Positions 1 through 7,910 of a DNA stretch of 64,000 nt are shown piece by piece. Origin of the DNA: Streptomyces camelliae (GTDB lineage Bacteria > Actinomycetota > Actinomycetes > Streptomycetales > Streptomycetaceae); contig NZ_CP115300.1 of NCBI RefSeq assembly GCF_027625935.1, positions 7,998,001 to 8,062,000 of the forward strand, written 5' to 3'. Within the stretch, counting starts at the first letter, position 1. Each line of letters opens with the position of its first letter. Under the pieces are notes generated by a model. That model had not been told where the DNA came from, searched no databases, and worked only from the letters and a program-made list of their open reading frames with translations. A program made the position numbers and the translations under genes.

Positions 1-1
1 C

Positions 2-1318
2 GAGGCGGCCCGCGGATACGCCGCCGCCGTCGGCCGCAGTGGCGACGGACCGCTCGTGCTCGTGGTCAAGGGCGCCCCGGAGACCGTGCTGCCCGCCTGC
101 TCCGGAACCCCCGCGCACGCCGCCGAGGCGGCGCAGCGCCTGGCCGGGGACGGCCTGCGGGTGCTGGCGGTGGCGCAGCGGCGGCTCGGCCCGGACGAGG
201 ATGAGACCGATGTCCTCGAACAGCCGCTGGGGGAGCTGGAGTTCACCGGTCTGCTCGCGCTGTCCGACGTACCGCGCGAGACCTCCACGGCGCTGGTCCG
301 GGGGCTGCTTGAGGCGGGTGTACGGCCGGTCATGCTCACCGGCGACCATCCGCAGACCGCGCGGGCCGTCGCGGCCGAACTGGGCTGGCCTGAGGACACC
401 GTGGTGGTCACCGGGGACGAACTGGCGGCCGCGGACCGGGCGGACCGGGCCCGGATGCTGCGCGACGCGGGCGTGGTGGCACGGGTGGCACCCGAGCAGA
501 AGCTCCAGGTCGTGGAGGCGCTGCGGGACGCTGGCCGGGTCGTCGGCATGGTGGGCGACGGCGCCAACGACGCGGCCGCCATCCGCGCCGCCGACATCGG
601 GGTCGGGATCAGCGCGCGAGGTTCGGCCGCCGCGCGCAACGCCGCCGACATCGTCCTCACCGACGAGGACCTGACGGTCCTGATCGCCGCCGTCGGCGAG
701 GGACGGGCGCTGTGGCACAGCGTCGCCGACGCCATCGCCATCCTGATCGGCGGCAACGCGGGCGAGGTCGGCTTCGGCCTCCTCGGCACGCTGCTGTCCG
801 GCCGGGCGCCGCTGTCCACCCGGCAGATGCTCATGGTGAACCTCTTCACCGACCTGTTTCCGTCGATGGCGGTGGCGGTCACCGAGAAGGAGGACGGCGC
901 CGACCCGGCACAGGTGGAGGAGCCGGCCGGGGTGCTGGGCGAGCCCCTGCTGCGGCAGATCCGGCACCGGGCGCTCACCACCTGCCTGGGCGCGGTGACG
1001 GCCTGGCTGATCGGCCGGTTCACCCCCGGAACGCCTCGCCGCTCCAGCACGATGGCGCTGTGCGGGGTGGTCGGCACCCAGCTCGTGCAGACCTGGCTGG
1101 ACCGGCGCGAGAGCCGTCTGGTGCAGCTGACCTGCCTGGGCTCCGCCGTGGCGCTGGCCGTGGTGGTGGAGACCCCGGGCGTCAGCCACGCCGTCGGATG
1201 CACCCCGCTCGGCCCGCTCGCCTGGGCCGGCGTCCTGGCGGCGATCTGCGTGGCGCTGGCGGGACAGCGGGCGCTGCCCCGCCTGGAGGAGACGGTACGG
1301 CGGATCCTGCCGCGGTGA
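2..1318 (+). CDS. Cation-transporting P-type ATPase, C-terminal part (5' end outside window)
   Basis: The frame is open from base 2, so this is the last 438 residues of a longer protein. Visible P-type ATPase motifs are KGAPE (nucleotide-binding domain, about residue 24), LTGDHPQTA (about 112) and GDGANDAAAIRAADIGVGIS (P-domain hinge, about 185). About six hydrophobic segments follow, including MLMVNLFTDLFPSM. The phosphorylated DKTGT motif must lie upstream. The family pumps cations across the membrane using ATP; the ion cannot be told from this part. A GTG at 56 could be misread as the start, but coding similarity continues before it. The 3' end, including the stop codon, merges into a tandem repeat array. 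Confidence 0.9.
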   Translation, partial: EAARGYAAAVGRSGDGPLVLVVKGAPETVLPACSGTPAHAAEAAQRLAGDGLRVLAVAQRRLGPDEDETDVLEQPLGELEFTGLLALSDVPRETSTALVRGLLEAGVRPVMLTGDHPQTARAVAAELGWPEDTVVVTGDELAAADRADRARMLRDAGVVARVAPEQKLQVVEALRDAGRVVGMVGDGANDAAAIRAADIGVGISARGSAAARNAADIVLTDEDLTVLIAAVGEGRALWHSVADAIAILIGGNAGEVGFGLLGTLLSGRAPLSTRQMLMVNLFTDLFPSMAVAVTEKEDGADPAQVEEPAGVLGEPLLRQIRHRALTTCLGAVTAWLIGRFTPGTPRRSSTMALCGVVGTQLVQTWLDRRESRLVQLTCLGSAVALAVVVETPGVSHAVGCTPLGPLAWAGVLAAICVALAGQRALPRLEETVRRILPR

Positions 1319-1614
1319 CCTGGGGGTGGTACGGCGGGACCTGCCGGGGTGACCTCGGACGTCACGGCGGGACTCGCCGTGGTGACCTCGGACGGCCGGC
1401 GGATCCTGCCGCGGTGACCTCGGTGGTACGGCTGGACCCGCTACCGTGACCTCGGTCGTACTGCTGGACCCGCCGCCGTGGCCTCGGACGGTACGGCTGG
1501 ACCCGCTACCGTGACCTCGGTCGTACTGCTGGACCCGCCGCCGTGGCCTCGGACGGTACGGCGGGACCGCTGACATTGCCTCAGGCTGAAGCGACCTCGG
1601 ACGGTGCTCGGATC
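1315..1614. repeat. Tandem 32/33-bp (65-bp higher-order) repeat array between convergent genes
   Basis: About nine degenerate units of 32-33 bp begin with GTGACCTCGG or GTGGCCTCGG, followed by GTAC-GC-GGACCCGC. A 65-bp double unit at 1426-1490 is repeated exactly from 1491 to about 1555. The first unit includes the stop codon of the ATPase gene (GCGGATCCTGCCGCGGTGAC at 1300-1319, nearly repeated at 1399-1418). A diverged unit reaches the stop of the convergent flavin oxidoreductase near 1600-1630. There are no unique spacers, so this is not a CRISPR array. Confidence 0.85.
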
Positions 1615-1627
1615 CAGCCGCGGTGAC

Positions 1628-2719
1628 TCAGACCGAGCGCAGGTACTGCTCCGGCACCCGGACCTCGCCGCCCAGCTCGCGGGCCGCGTGCCGGGCCCAG
1701 GAGGGGTTGCGCAGCAGCTCGCGGCCGAGCAGGACGGCGTCGGCCTCGCCGTTCGTCAGGATCTTCTCGGCCTGCTCCGCCTCCGTGATCAGACCCACGG
1801 CGGCGACGGGCAGCGGCGTCTCGGCCTTCACCCGGGCGGCGAACGGCACCTGGTAGCCCGGCTCGGCCGGAATGGTCACGCCGGAGACGTTGCCGCCGGT
1901 GGAGACGTCCAGCAGGTCGACCCCGTGGGCGTGCAGCTCGCGGGCGAACCGGACCGTGTCCTCCGTGGTCCAGCCGCCGTCCTGGAGCCAGTCGGTGGCC
2001 GAGATCCGGAAGAACACCGGCTTGTCCTCGGGCCACACCTCCCGTACGGCGTCCACGACGTCGAGGGCGAAGCGGGTGCGGTTCTCGTACGAGCCGCCGT
2101 AGGCGTCGGCGCGGTGGTTGGAGTGCGGCGACAGAAACTCGTTGATCAGGTACCCGTGGGCGCCGTGGATCTCGGCGACCTCGAAGCCGGCATCGAGTGC
2201 ACGGCGTGCGGCGGCGGCGAACTCGCCGACGATCCCGGAGATCTGATCCATCGTCAATTCGCTGGGCACGGGGTGCCGTTCGTCGAAGGGTACGGCGCTC
2301 GGTGCGCTCGGCCGCCAGCCGCCCGCCTCCGGTCCGACGGGTGCGCCGCCCTTCCACGGCCGGTCGGTGGAGGCCTTGCGGCCGCCGTGCGCGAGCTGGA
2401 TGCCCGGCACCGTGCCCTGGTCGGCCAGGAAGCGGGTGATCCGGCGGAAGGCCTCCACCTGGGTGTCGTTCCACAGACCGAGGTCGTACGGCGAGATCCG
2501 GCCCTCCGGCGAGACGGCGGTCGCCTCGACGATGATCAGGCCGGCGCCGCCCGTGGCGCGGGCCGCGTAGTGTGCGAAGTGCCAGTCGTGCGGGACGCCG
2601 GTGAGCGGTCCCTCCGGCGCGGCCGAGTACTGGCACATCGGGGGCATCCACACCCGGTTCGGGATGGTCACCTCACGCAGGGTGATGGGCTCGAAGAGCG
2701 CGCTCACGACGGACTCCAT
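1628..2719 (-). CDS. NADH:flavin oxidoreductase, Old Yellow Enzyme family (YqjM/NamA-like)
   Basis: This is a 363-residue FMN-dependent ene-reductase that would reduce activated C=C bonds with NAD(P)H in the cytoplasm. It is collinear with the YqjM class: an N-terminal PITLREVTIPNRVWMPPMCQ, then GIQLAHGGRKAS, the substrate-binding pair H185/H188 in EIHGAHGYLI, the FLSPHSNHRADAYGG segment and C-terminal phosphate-binding loops. Length is normal. The ATG at 2719 is used here; a GTG four codons in (VSALFEP) is a possible alternative. The gene is divergent from an ArsR-type regulator, whose product probably controls it through the palindromic intergenic DNA. Confidence 0.9.
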   Translation of the reverse strand: MESVVSALFEPITLREVTIPNRVWMPPMCQYSAAPEGPLTGVPHDWHFAHYAARATGGAGLIIVEATAVSPEGRISPYDLGLWNDTQVEAFRRITRFLADQGTVPGIQLAHGGRKASTDRPWKGGAPVGPEAGGWRPSAPSAVPFDERHPVPSELTMDQISGIVGEFAAAARRALDAGFEVAEIHGAHGYLINEFLSPHSNHRADAYGGSYENRTRFALDVVDAVREVWPEDKPVFFRISATDWLQDGGWTTEDTVRFARELHAHGVDLLDVSTGGNVSGVTIPAEPGYQVPFAARVKAETPLPVAAVGLITEAEQAEKILTNGEADAVLLGRELLRNPSWARHAARELGGEVRVPEQYLRSV

Positions 2720-2735
2720 TCGTCACGGGACCCCT

Positions 2736-2823
2736 GGTCGACTCGTACCGCCCGGTCGACTCGTACGGCTCGTACGATAACCCTCGTAGTACGAGAGATG
2801 TCAAACTACGATGACTCTCGTAC
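2736..2823. promoter_or_regulatory. Divergent operator region between ene-reductase and ArsR-type regulator
   Basis: The 146-bp divergent gap holds a perfect inverted repeat, GTACGAGAG (2789-2797) and CTCTCGTAC (2815-2823), with a 17-bp spacer. GGTCGACTCGTAC also occurs as a direct repeat at 2736-2748 and 2754-2766. The shared core CTCGTAC recurs at least four times. This is the layout expected for a winged-helix regulator that controls itself and the ene-reductase; that pairing is inference. Confidence 0.6.
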
Positions 2824-2865
2824 AATGCTCGCAGGGCAAGGATCACGCGACGAAGGGCGGCCACC

Positions 2866-3222
2866 GTGACCGACATCGCCACCACCGGTCGCGCACTGCC
2901 GCACCCGGCGCGGGAGGAGCTCCGCCTGGAGGCCGTGCTGCACGCGCTCTCCGACCCGATGCGGCTGCGTATCGTGCGCGAACTCGCCGCGGATGAAGCG
3001 GAGTTGACCTGCTCGGACTTCGCCCTGCCGGTGACCAAGTCCACGTCCACGCACCACTTCCGGGTGCTGCGCGAGAGCGGGGTCATCCGGCAGGTCTACC
3101 GGGGCACGGCCAAGATGAACGTCCTGCGCCGGGACGACCTGGACGATCTCTTCCCGGGACTGCTCGACAGCCTGCTCGCCGCAGCCGAGCTACAGACCCG
3201 CCGGCTCGGCGACGGAGCCTGA
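2866..3222 (+). CDS. ArsR-type winged-helix transcriptional regulator
   Basis: This 118-residue protein has the ArsR/helix-turn-helix layout: LHALSDPMRLRIVRELA (residues 25-41), a recognition region KSTSTHHFRVLRESGVI, and a beta-wing with VYRGTAKM. No cysteine pair of the metal-sensing ArsR type is present; the single Cys lies in LTCSDF, so a metal ligand is unlikely. The start is GTG at 2866. It is divergent from the ene-reductase, with inverted repeats between them, so autoregulation and control of the reductase are likely. Its last 33 bases overlap the 3' end of the permease gene on the other strand. Confidence 0.88.
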   Translation: MTDIATTGRALPHPAREELRLEAVLHALSDPMRLRIVRELAADEAELTCSDFALPVTKSTSTHHFRVLRESGVIRQVYRGTAKMNVLRRDDLDDLFPGLLDSLLAAAELQTRRLGDGA

Positions 3223-4554
3223 ATCCGACGAACCCGGTGCGCCCGAACCCGCCCTCGCCGGAAGGTGGTTGAAGAGCAGGTTCAGTACGATCGCGGACAG
3301 ACAGCCCGCGCTGATGCCGCTGTTCATCACCGTCTGGAACCAGTCGGGGAACTTGTCGTACACCGTCGGCACACCCACCGGCAGCATGCCGATCGCCACC
3401 GAGACGGCCACCACCGTCAGATTGTGGTTGCCCTTGAAGTCCACCCCGGCCAGGGTCCGCAGCCCGCTCGCCGCGACCGTGCCGAACATGACCAGACCCG
3501 CGCCGCCCAGCACCGGCGCCGGGATCGCCGCGACCACCGCGCCCAGCTTGGGCAGCAGCCCGAGCAGCACCAGGATCCCGCCGGCCGCCGCGACCACCCA
3601 GCGGCTGCGCACCCGCGTCATACCGACCAGGCCCACGTTCTGCGCGTACGCCGTGTAGGGGAAGGTGTTGAACACTCCGCCGAGCACGGTCGACAGACCG
3701 TCCGCGCGCAGCCCGTCGGCGAGGGGACGCGGCTCGACCTTCCGCTCGGTCAGCTCACCGACGGCGATCAGGTCACCGGTCGTCTCGGTCATGGACACCA
3801 GCGCCACCACCAGCATCGACACGATCGCGGAGACGTGGAAGGCCGGCGCCCCGAAGTGGAACGGCGTGCTGATGCCCACCCAGTCGGCGTCCTTCACCCC
3901 GCTGAAGTCGGTGAACCCGAACGGCACCGCGACCGCCAGGCCCACCGCGATGCCGACCAGGACGGCGATCCGGGAGAGGAAGGCGGGCGCGAACCGCTGC
4001 ACACCCAGCACCACCGCCAGCACGAACGCCGCCAGCGCCAGGTTCCTGGGCTCCCCGAAGTCCTTGGCGCCGACCCCGCCGGCCGCCCAGTTGCCCGCGA
4101 CCGGCAGCAGCGAGACCCCGATGATGAGGATCACCGTGCCGGTCACCAGCGGCGGGAAGAAGCGCAGCAGCCTGCCGAAGACCGGCGCGAGCAGCATGAT
4201 CGCCAGCCCCGCGACGATCACCGCGCCGTAGATCGCGGGCAGTCCGCCGCCCGTCGTCCCGATCAGCACCATCGGCGACACGGCCGCGAACGTACAGCCC
4301 TGCATGATGGGCAGCCGGACGCCGAACCGCCAGAAGCCGACACACTGGATCAGCGTGGCGATACCGCACACCAGCAGATCGGCGGTGATCAGATACGCCA
4401 GATCGGCGGGCGACAGCTTCATCGCGCCGCCCACGATCAGCGGTACGGCGACGGCGCCCGCGTACATCGCGAGCACATGCTGCAGGCCGAACGCGGCCAG
4501 CTGCCGTACCGGCGGTATCTCGTCGACGGGGTGCATCTCTGCGGTGGTGGCCAT
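3190..4554 (-). CDS. Nucleobase:cation symporter-2 (xanthine/uracil permease)
   Basis: This is a 454-residue integral membrane protein with about 12-14 hydrophobic helices. NCS2 features include LAAFGLQHVLAMYAGAVAVP near the N-terminus, the QGCTFAAVSPMVLIG half-helix, and the family region SMTETTGDLIAVGE with the acidic residue used for substrate binding. It would import a purine or uracil with protons. The start is ATG at 4554 with TTGGAG five bases upstream, although the frame stays open much further upstream. The 5' side contains a short AACAG/CTGTT inverted repeat (4619-4644) of unknown meaning. It overlaps the ArsR gene tail to tail. Confidence 0.9.
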   Translation of the reverse strand: MATTAEMHPVDEIPPVRQLAAFGLQHVLAMYAGAVAVPLIVGGAMKLSPADLAYLITADLLVCGIATLIQCVGFWRFGVRLPIMQGCTFAAVSPMVLIGTTGGGLPAIYGAVIVAGLAIMLLAPVFGRLLRFFPPLVTGTVILIIGVSLLPVAGNWAAGGVGAKDFGEPRNLALAAFVLAVVLGVQRFAPAFLSRIAVLVGIAVGLAVAVPFGFTDFSGVKDADWVGISTPFHFGAPAFHVSAIVSMLVVALVSMTETTGDLIAVGELTERKVEPRPLADGLRADGLSTVLGGVFNTFPYTAYAQNVGLVGMTRVRSRWVVAAAGGILVLLGLLPKLGAVVAAIPAPVLGGAGLVMFGTVAASGLRTLAGVDFKGNHNLTVVAVSVAIGMLPVGVPTVYDKFPDWFQTVMNSGISAGCLSAIVLNLLFNHLPARAGSGAPGSSDSGSVAEPAGL

Positions 4555-4675
4555 GGGGACTCCAACAAGCTGCGGGTGGACAGTGGCATCCGGACAGGAG
4601 GAGACCGTAAGCGCCTTGAACAGTTTGTTGATTTCCGGACTGTTGCCGCGGTGTGTCCTACCCGACCGCTCTGTG

Positions 4676-6025
4676 TCACACCCGGCCGGGCTGGGCCGAG
4701 CGGGCCGCCGCGCGCAGCGCGTCCCAGTCGGCCAGCTTGACCACGCTCCGCCCGAGCCGGGCGCCCAGCTCGGTCTCGGCCCGCTGGATCGCCAGCCATC
4801 CGGTCCACGGCACCGGTTCGAACCCGGCCGCCCGCAGCGCCGGCACCGGATCCTGAAGCGCCCGCTCGCCGAGCAGGCCGGGCGCGTCCGCGAGCAGCGA
4901 GGCCGCCGTCTCCTTGGCGCAGGGCCGGTTGGTGCCGATGACACCCGTCGGGCCGCGCTTGATCCATCCGGCGACGTACTCGCCGGGGGAGGGCACACCG
5001 CCGCGCACGACCCGGCCCTCCTCGTGCGGCACGGTGCCGCTCGCCGGGTCGAACGGCAGCCCGTCCAGCGGCACTCCGCGATAACCGACCGACCGCAGCA
5101 CCAGCTGGGCCGGCACCTCCTCGTACCGCTGTGTGCCCGTCACCCCGCCGTGTCCGTCCGGTGCCGTCCTCTCGAAGCGGACGGCGCCCACCCTGCCGCC
5201 GTCCGCGAGCAGTTCTACGGGCCGCAGAAAGAAGCGCAGGCCGATCCGCCGGCCGGCCGCCGTCCGCGGACGCTCCGCCCAGTCGCGCAGCACCTCCAGA
5301 TTGCGCCGCTGCACCCCGGGCAGCATGCCGGAGTCGGCCGGGTCGAGTGCCAACTCGCCTGGCTGTACGACCACTTCGGTGTCCGGCAGGTCGCCCAGCT
5401 CGCGCAGCTCCTTGGTGGTGAAGCGGGCCTGCGCCGGACCGCGCCGGCCCACCATGTGCACCTCGCGGACCCCGCTCGCCGTCAGCGTGTCCAGGGCCGC
5501 CTGCGGGATGTCCGTCGGACTCAGCTCCGCGGCACCCCGGACCAGCATCCGGGCGACGTCCACCGCCACATTGCCCACGCCGATGACGACGGCCGACCGC
5601 ACCCCGCGCAGGAAGCCCGCGTCGGCCGCGTCCGGATGCGCGCTGTACCAGGCCACGAAGTCGGTCGCCGACCAGCTGCCCGGCAACTCCTCGCCGGGGA
5701 TCCCGAGCCGGCGGTCGCCCGCGGCGCCCACGCAGTACACCACCGCGTGATACAGCTCCCGCAGCCGCTCCACCGGCAGCCCGCCCGGGCCGCCCACCCG
5801 GACCCCGCCGAGGAAGCGCACCCGCTCGTGCTCCAGCACCGCCGCGAGGCTGCCCTGCAGGGACTTGATCTTCTCGTGGTCCGGGGCGACGCCGTAGCGG
5901 ACCAGGCCGTACGGGCACGGCAGCCGGTCCAGGACGTCCACCCGGACCCCGGGATCTCGCTGGACCAGGCTCTGGGCGGTGTAGCACCCGCTCGGCCCCG
6001 AACCGACGACGGCGACACGCAGCAC
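4676..6025 (-). CDS. Ferredoxin--NADP+ reductase-like FAD protein (FprA/adrenodoxin reductase type)
   Basis: A 449-residue flavoprotein. An N-terminal FAD Rossmann motif GSGPSGCYTAQ is followed by PYGLVRYGVAPDH, typical of adrenodoxin-reductase-type enzymes. A second, NADP-binding motif is VIGVGNVAVDVARML, and the C-terminal AGWIKRGPTGVIGTN contacts FAD in this family. It would pass electrons between NADPH and a ferredoxin. The longest frame begins at 6076, but GTG at 6025 directly precedes LRVAVVGSGPSG and has GAGGAG eight bases upstream, so that start is used. No ferredoxin or P450 gene is adjacent. Confidence 0.88.
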   Translation of the reverse strand: MLRVAVVGSGPSGCYTAQSLVQRDPGVRVDVLDRLPCPYGLVRYGVAPDHEKIKSLQGSLAAVLEHERVRFLGGVRVGGPGGLPVERLRELYHAVVYCVGAAGDRRLGIPGEELPGSWSATDFVAWYSAHPDAADAGFLRGVRSAVVIGVGNVAVDVARMLVRGAAELSPTDIPQAALDTLTASGVREVHMVGRRGPAQARFTTKELRELGDLPDTEVVVQPGELALDPADSGMLPGVQRRNLEVLRDWAERPRTAAGRRIGLRFFLRPVELLADGGRVGAVRFERTAPDGHGGVTGTQRYEEVPAQLVLRSVGYRGVPLDGLPFDPASGTVPHEEGRVVRGGVPSPGEYVAGWIKRGPTGVIGTNRPCAKETAASLLADAPGLLGERALQDPVPALRAAGFEPVPWTGWLAIQRAETELGARLGRSVVKLADWDALRAAARSAQPGRV

Positions 6026-6202
6026 AGCGGAACTCCTCGGCGGAAGGAGGGTGTGCGGACGGCTCCAGCATGACACCGCCCCGCGCGTGGCGGCAGGGGC
6101 CGGCGGGGTGACGCGGCCGCGTGTTCCTTCGTATGGAGTGTGATCACGCGGCTACGTCGCGTATGTGCCAGGCGTGAGGGGAGTTGACCATCACCAGGGG
6201 CG

Positions 6203-6871
6203 TCAGCTGAGGTCCGTGCGCTCCTCCGTCGCGAAGAACCGGGACAGATCCCGTTCCCGAGCCCCGGAACCCGTCTCGCTCTCCGGCGGCACCCCCAGCG
6301 ACCAGTCGAGCCCGTACCGCTGGAACAGCTCGGCCCGCAGCGCCGGAATCGGCATCGGCACCCCCGGGATCAGTGCCGCGTACACCGCCCCCATCAGCAC
6401 GGCGCGCAGCATCGGGTAGTCCGCGGCGACGTTCTGGGAGCCGTAGCGGGCGACGGTGTCCCCGAGCAGTTCCCCGAGCCGCTGTTGCTCCGGACACTGC
6501 ACGAAGCCCTCGCCCTGGAGCAGTCCGGCCATGTGCTGCCGCATCAGCACGGGATGGTCGCGGGCCAGGCCCAGGATCGCGTCGATGGCCCGGGCCAGCC
6601 GCTCCGGGCCGTCCTCGGTGCGCGGCTCGCGCTCCAGGGCCTCCTCCAGCGTGCGGTGCATCAGCCGGTGCACCGCGGACTGCACCAACTGGCGCTTGCC
6701 GGGGAAGTAGTACGACACCAGCCCGCGCGCCGAACCCGCCCGGTCGGCGATGTCGCCCAGCGTGGTGGCCTCGAAGCCGTGCTCGCCGACCAGTTCAACG
6801 GCCGCCTGCAACAGCCGTTCCCGGGAACGCCGTCGCAACTCTTCATTGACCGAGGCGCTGCGCGGGGACAT
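6203..6871 (-). CDS. TetR-family transcriptional regulator
   Basis: A 222-residue protein with an N-terminal TetR DNA-binding domain: RERLLQAAVELVGEHGFEAT, then the recognition helix region SARGLVSYYFPGKRQLV (about residues 46-62). The remainder is a helical ligand-binding domain with no recognisable ligand class. The ATG at 6871 is preceded by CAGGAG. The ORF remains open upstream to 7627 only because of GC bias. Neighbours are the FprA-like reductase downstream and a HAD hydrolase upstream; the target is unknown. Confidence 0.88.
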   Translation of the reverse strand: MSPRSASVNEELRRRSRERLLQAAVELVGEHGFEATTLGDIADRAGSARGLVSYYFPGKRQLVQSAVHRLMHRTLEEALEREPRTEDGPERLARAIDAILGLARDHPVLMRQHMAGLLQGEGFVQCPEQQRLGELLGDTVARYGSQNVAADYPMLRAVLMGAVYAALIPGVPMPIPALRAELFQRYGLDWSLGVPPESETGSGARERDLSRFFATEERTDLS

Positions 6872-7049
6872 CCTGTAACTCCTGCGTTGACTGGCTGCCA
6901 GCCAACTATACTCACGCAGGGAAGCACCGCCGTGTGCGGGGCCCGTCCAGGGCTGCCGTCCGTCTGGGGCGACGCGGGGGATCGTCTCAGGCGGACGGCG
7001 TGCGGGCGAGCCCGTGTTCTCGGCCCACCTCCCAGGCCTCCGGCGACGC

Positions 7050-7742
7050 TCAGCCGACCAGGTCCAGCACCGGCAGCAGCGCGTCGGGCCGTTCCGTGAC
7101 CGGCAGATGGTCCACGAAGTGCACCCGGCAGCCGAGCGCGGCCGCGCCGCCGTCCGCCTCCTTGCTGTCGCCGACCATGACCACCTGCCGGGGATCGGCG
7201 TCCAGCGCCCCACAGGCGACTGAGAACAGCCGCGGGTCCGGCTTCTGCACCCCATGCTCGTACGACAGCACGTACGCGTCCACGTACGGGTCGAGCCCGT
7301 GTGCGCGGAACACCGGTCGCAGGTCCCAGCCGATGTTGCTGACCACACCGACCCCGATCCCGCGCTCGCGCAGGGTGCGCAGCACCTCGGCGGCGTCCGG
7401 GTACGGGGACCAGGCTGCCGGGGCCATGTGTCGCTCGTACAGGGCGTCGTACAACCCCGGGTCGGGCAGCGGCACTTGCCGGGCCGCGCCGGTGTAGGCG
7501 GCCCGGTGCAGTTCCGCCGTCTCGTCCCGCACCGCCCAGAGTGCGGCGAGGTCCGCCGGCAGCTCGACCGGATCCACACCGCCGCCCGGCAGCGCACCGG
7601 CCGCGTCCAACGCCCGTGCCGTCTCACTCAGTCGGGGCTCGGGCAGGGTGTGCCCCGACGCGTCGAGCGTCGCGCGCAGCCAGGACTCGGCGGACTCGAT
7701 CCGGAACAGCGTCCCGGAGAAGTCGAACAACACAGCAGTCAT
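7050..7742 (-). CDS. HAD-superfamily hydrolase with variant DxSGT motif
   Basis: A 230-residue cytoplasmic HAD phosphatase-like protein. Motif I is VLFDFSGTL, so the nucleophile Asp7 is present but the second Asp (acid/base) of DxDGT is replaced by Ser. Motif II is VVSNIG, the motif III lysine lies in HGVQKPDPR, and motif IV is VMVGDSKEADGG. The cap domain lies between residues 15 and 110. Loss of the second Asp usually changes chemistry, for example in phosphonatase or P-type ATPase-like members, so simple phosphatase activity should not be assumed. ATG at 7742. Confidence 0.85.
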   Translation of the reverse strand: MTAVLFDFSGTLFRIESAESWLRATLDASGHTLPEPRLSETARALDAAGALPGGGVDPVELPADLAALWAVRDETAELHRAAYTGAARQVPLPDPGLYDALYERHMAPAAWSPYPDAAEVLRTLRERGIGVGVVSNIGWDLRPVFRAHGLDPYVDAYVLSYEHGVQKPDPRLFSVACGALDADPRQVVMVGDSKEADGGAAALGCRVHFVDHLPVTERPDALLPVLDLVG

Positions 7743-7910
7743 GTCCTTGACTCTATCGGGGCCGCTTTACGGGCGTTTACGGGCGAGTTGACGCTTCCGG
7801 GCCGTTGCCACTCGTACGCCGTCACCGCCAGGGCCACCACTGCCGCCCCGAACGGCGCAGCCGGTCATCAGCCCGAAAGCCAACCATCACACGATCGAGC
7901 TGAACCGCCC

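Noticed and set aside
1315..1614. CRISPR-like tandem repeats
   Set aside because: Units are contiguous, without unique spacers, and no cas genes are nearby.
3265..4740. 491-residue plus-strand frame
   Set aside because: Antisense to the NCS2 permease; rich in Arg, Gln and His, with no domain.
6203..7627. TetR frame extended to 7627
   Set aside because: The upstream part is antisense-like and overlaps the HAD gene on the same strand; ATG at 6871 has an RBS.
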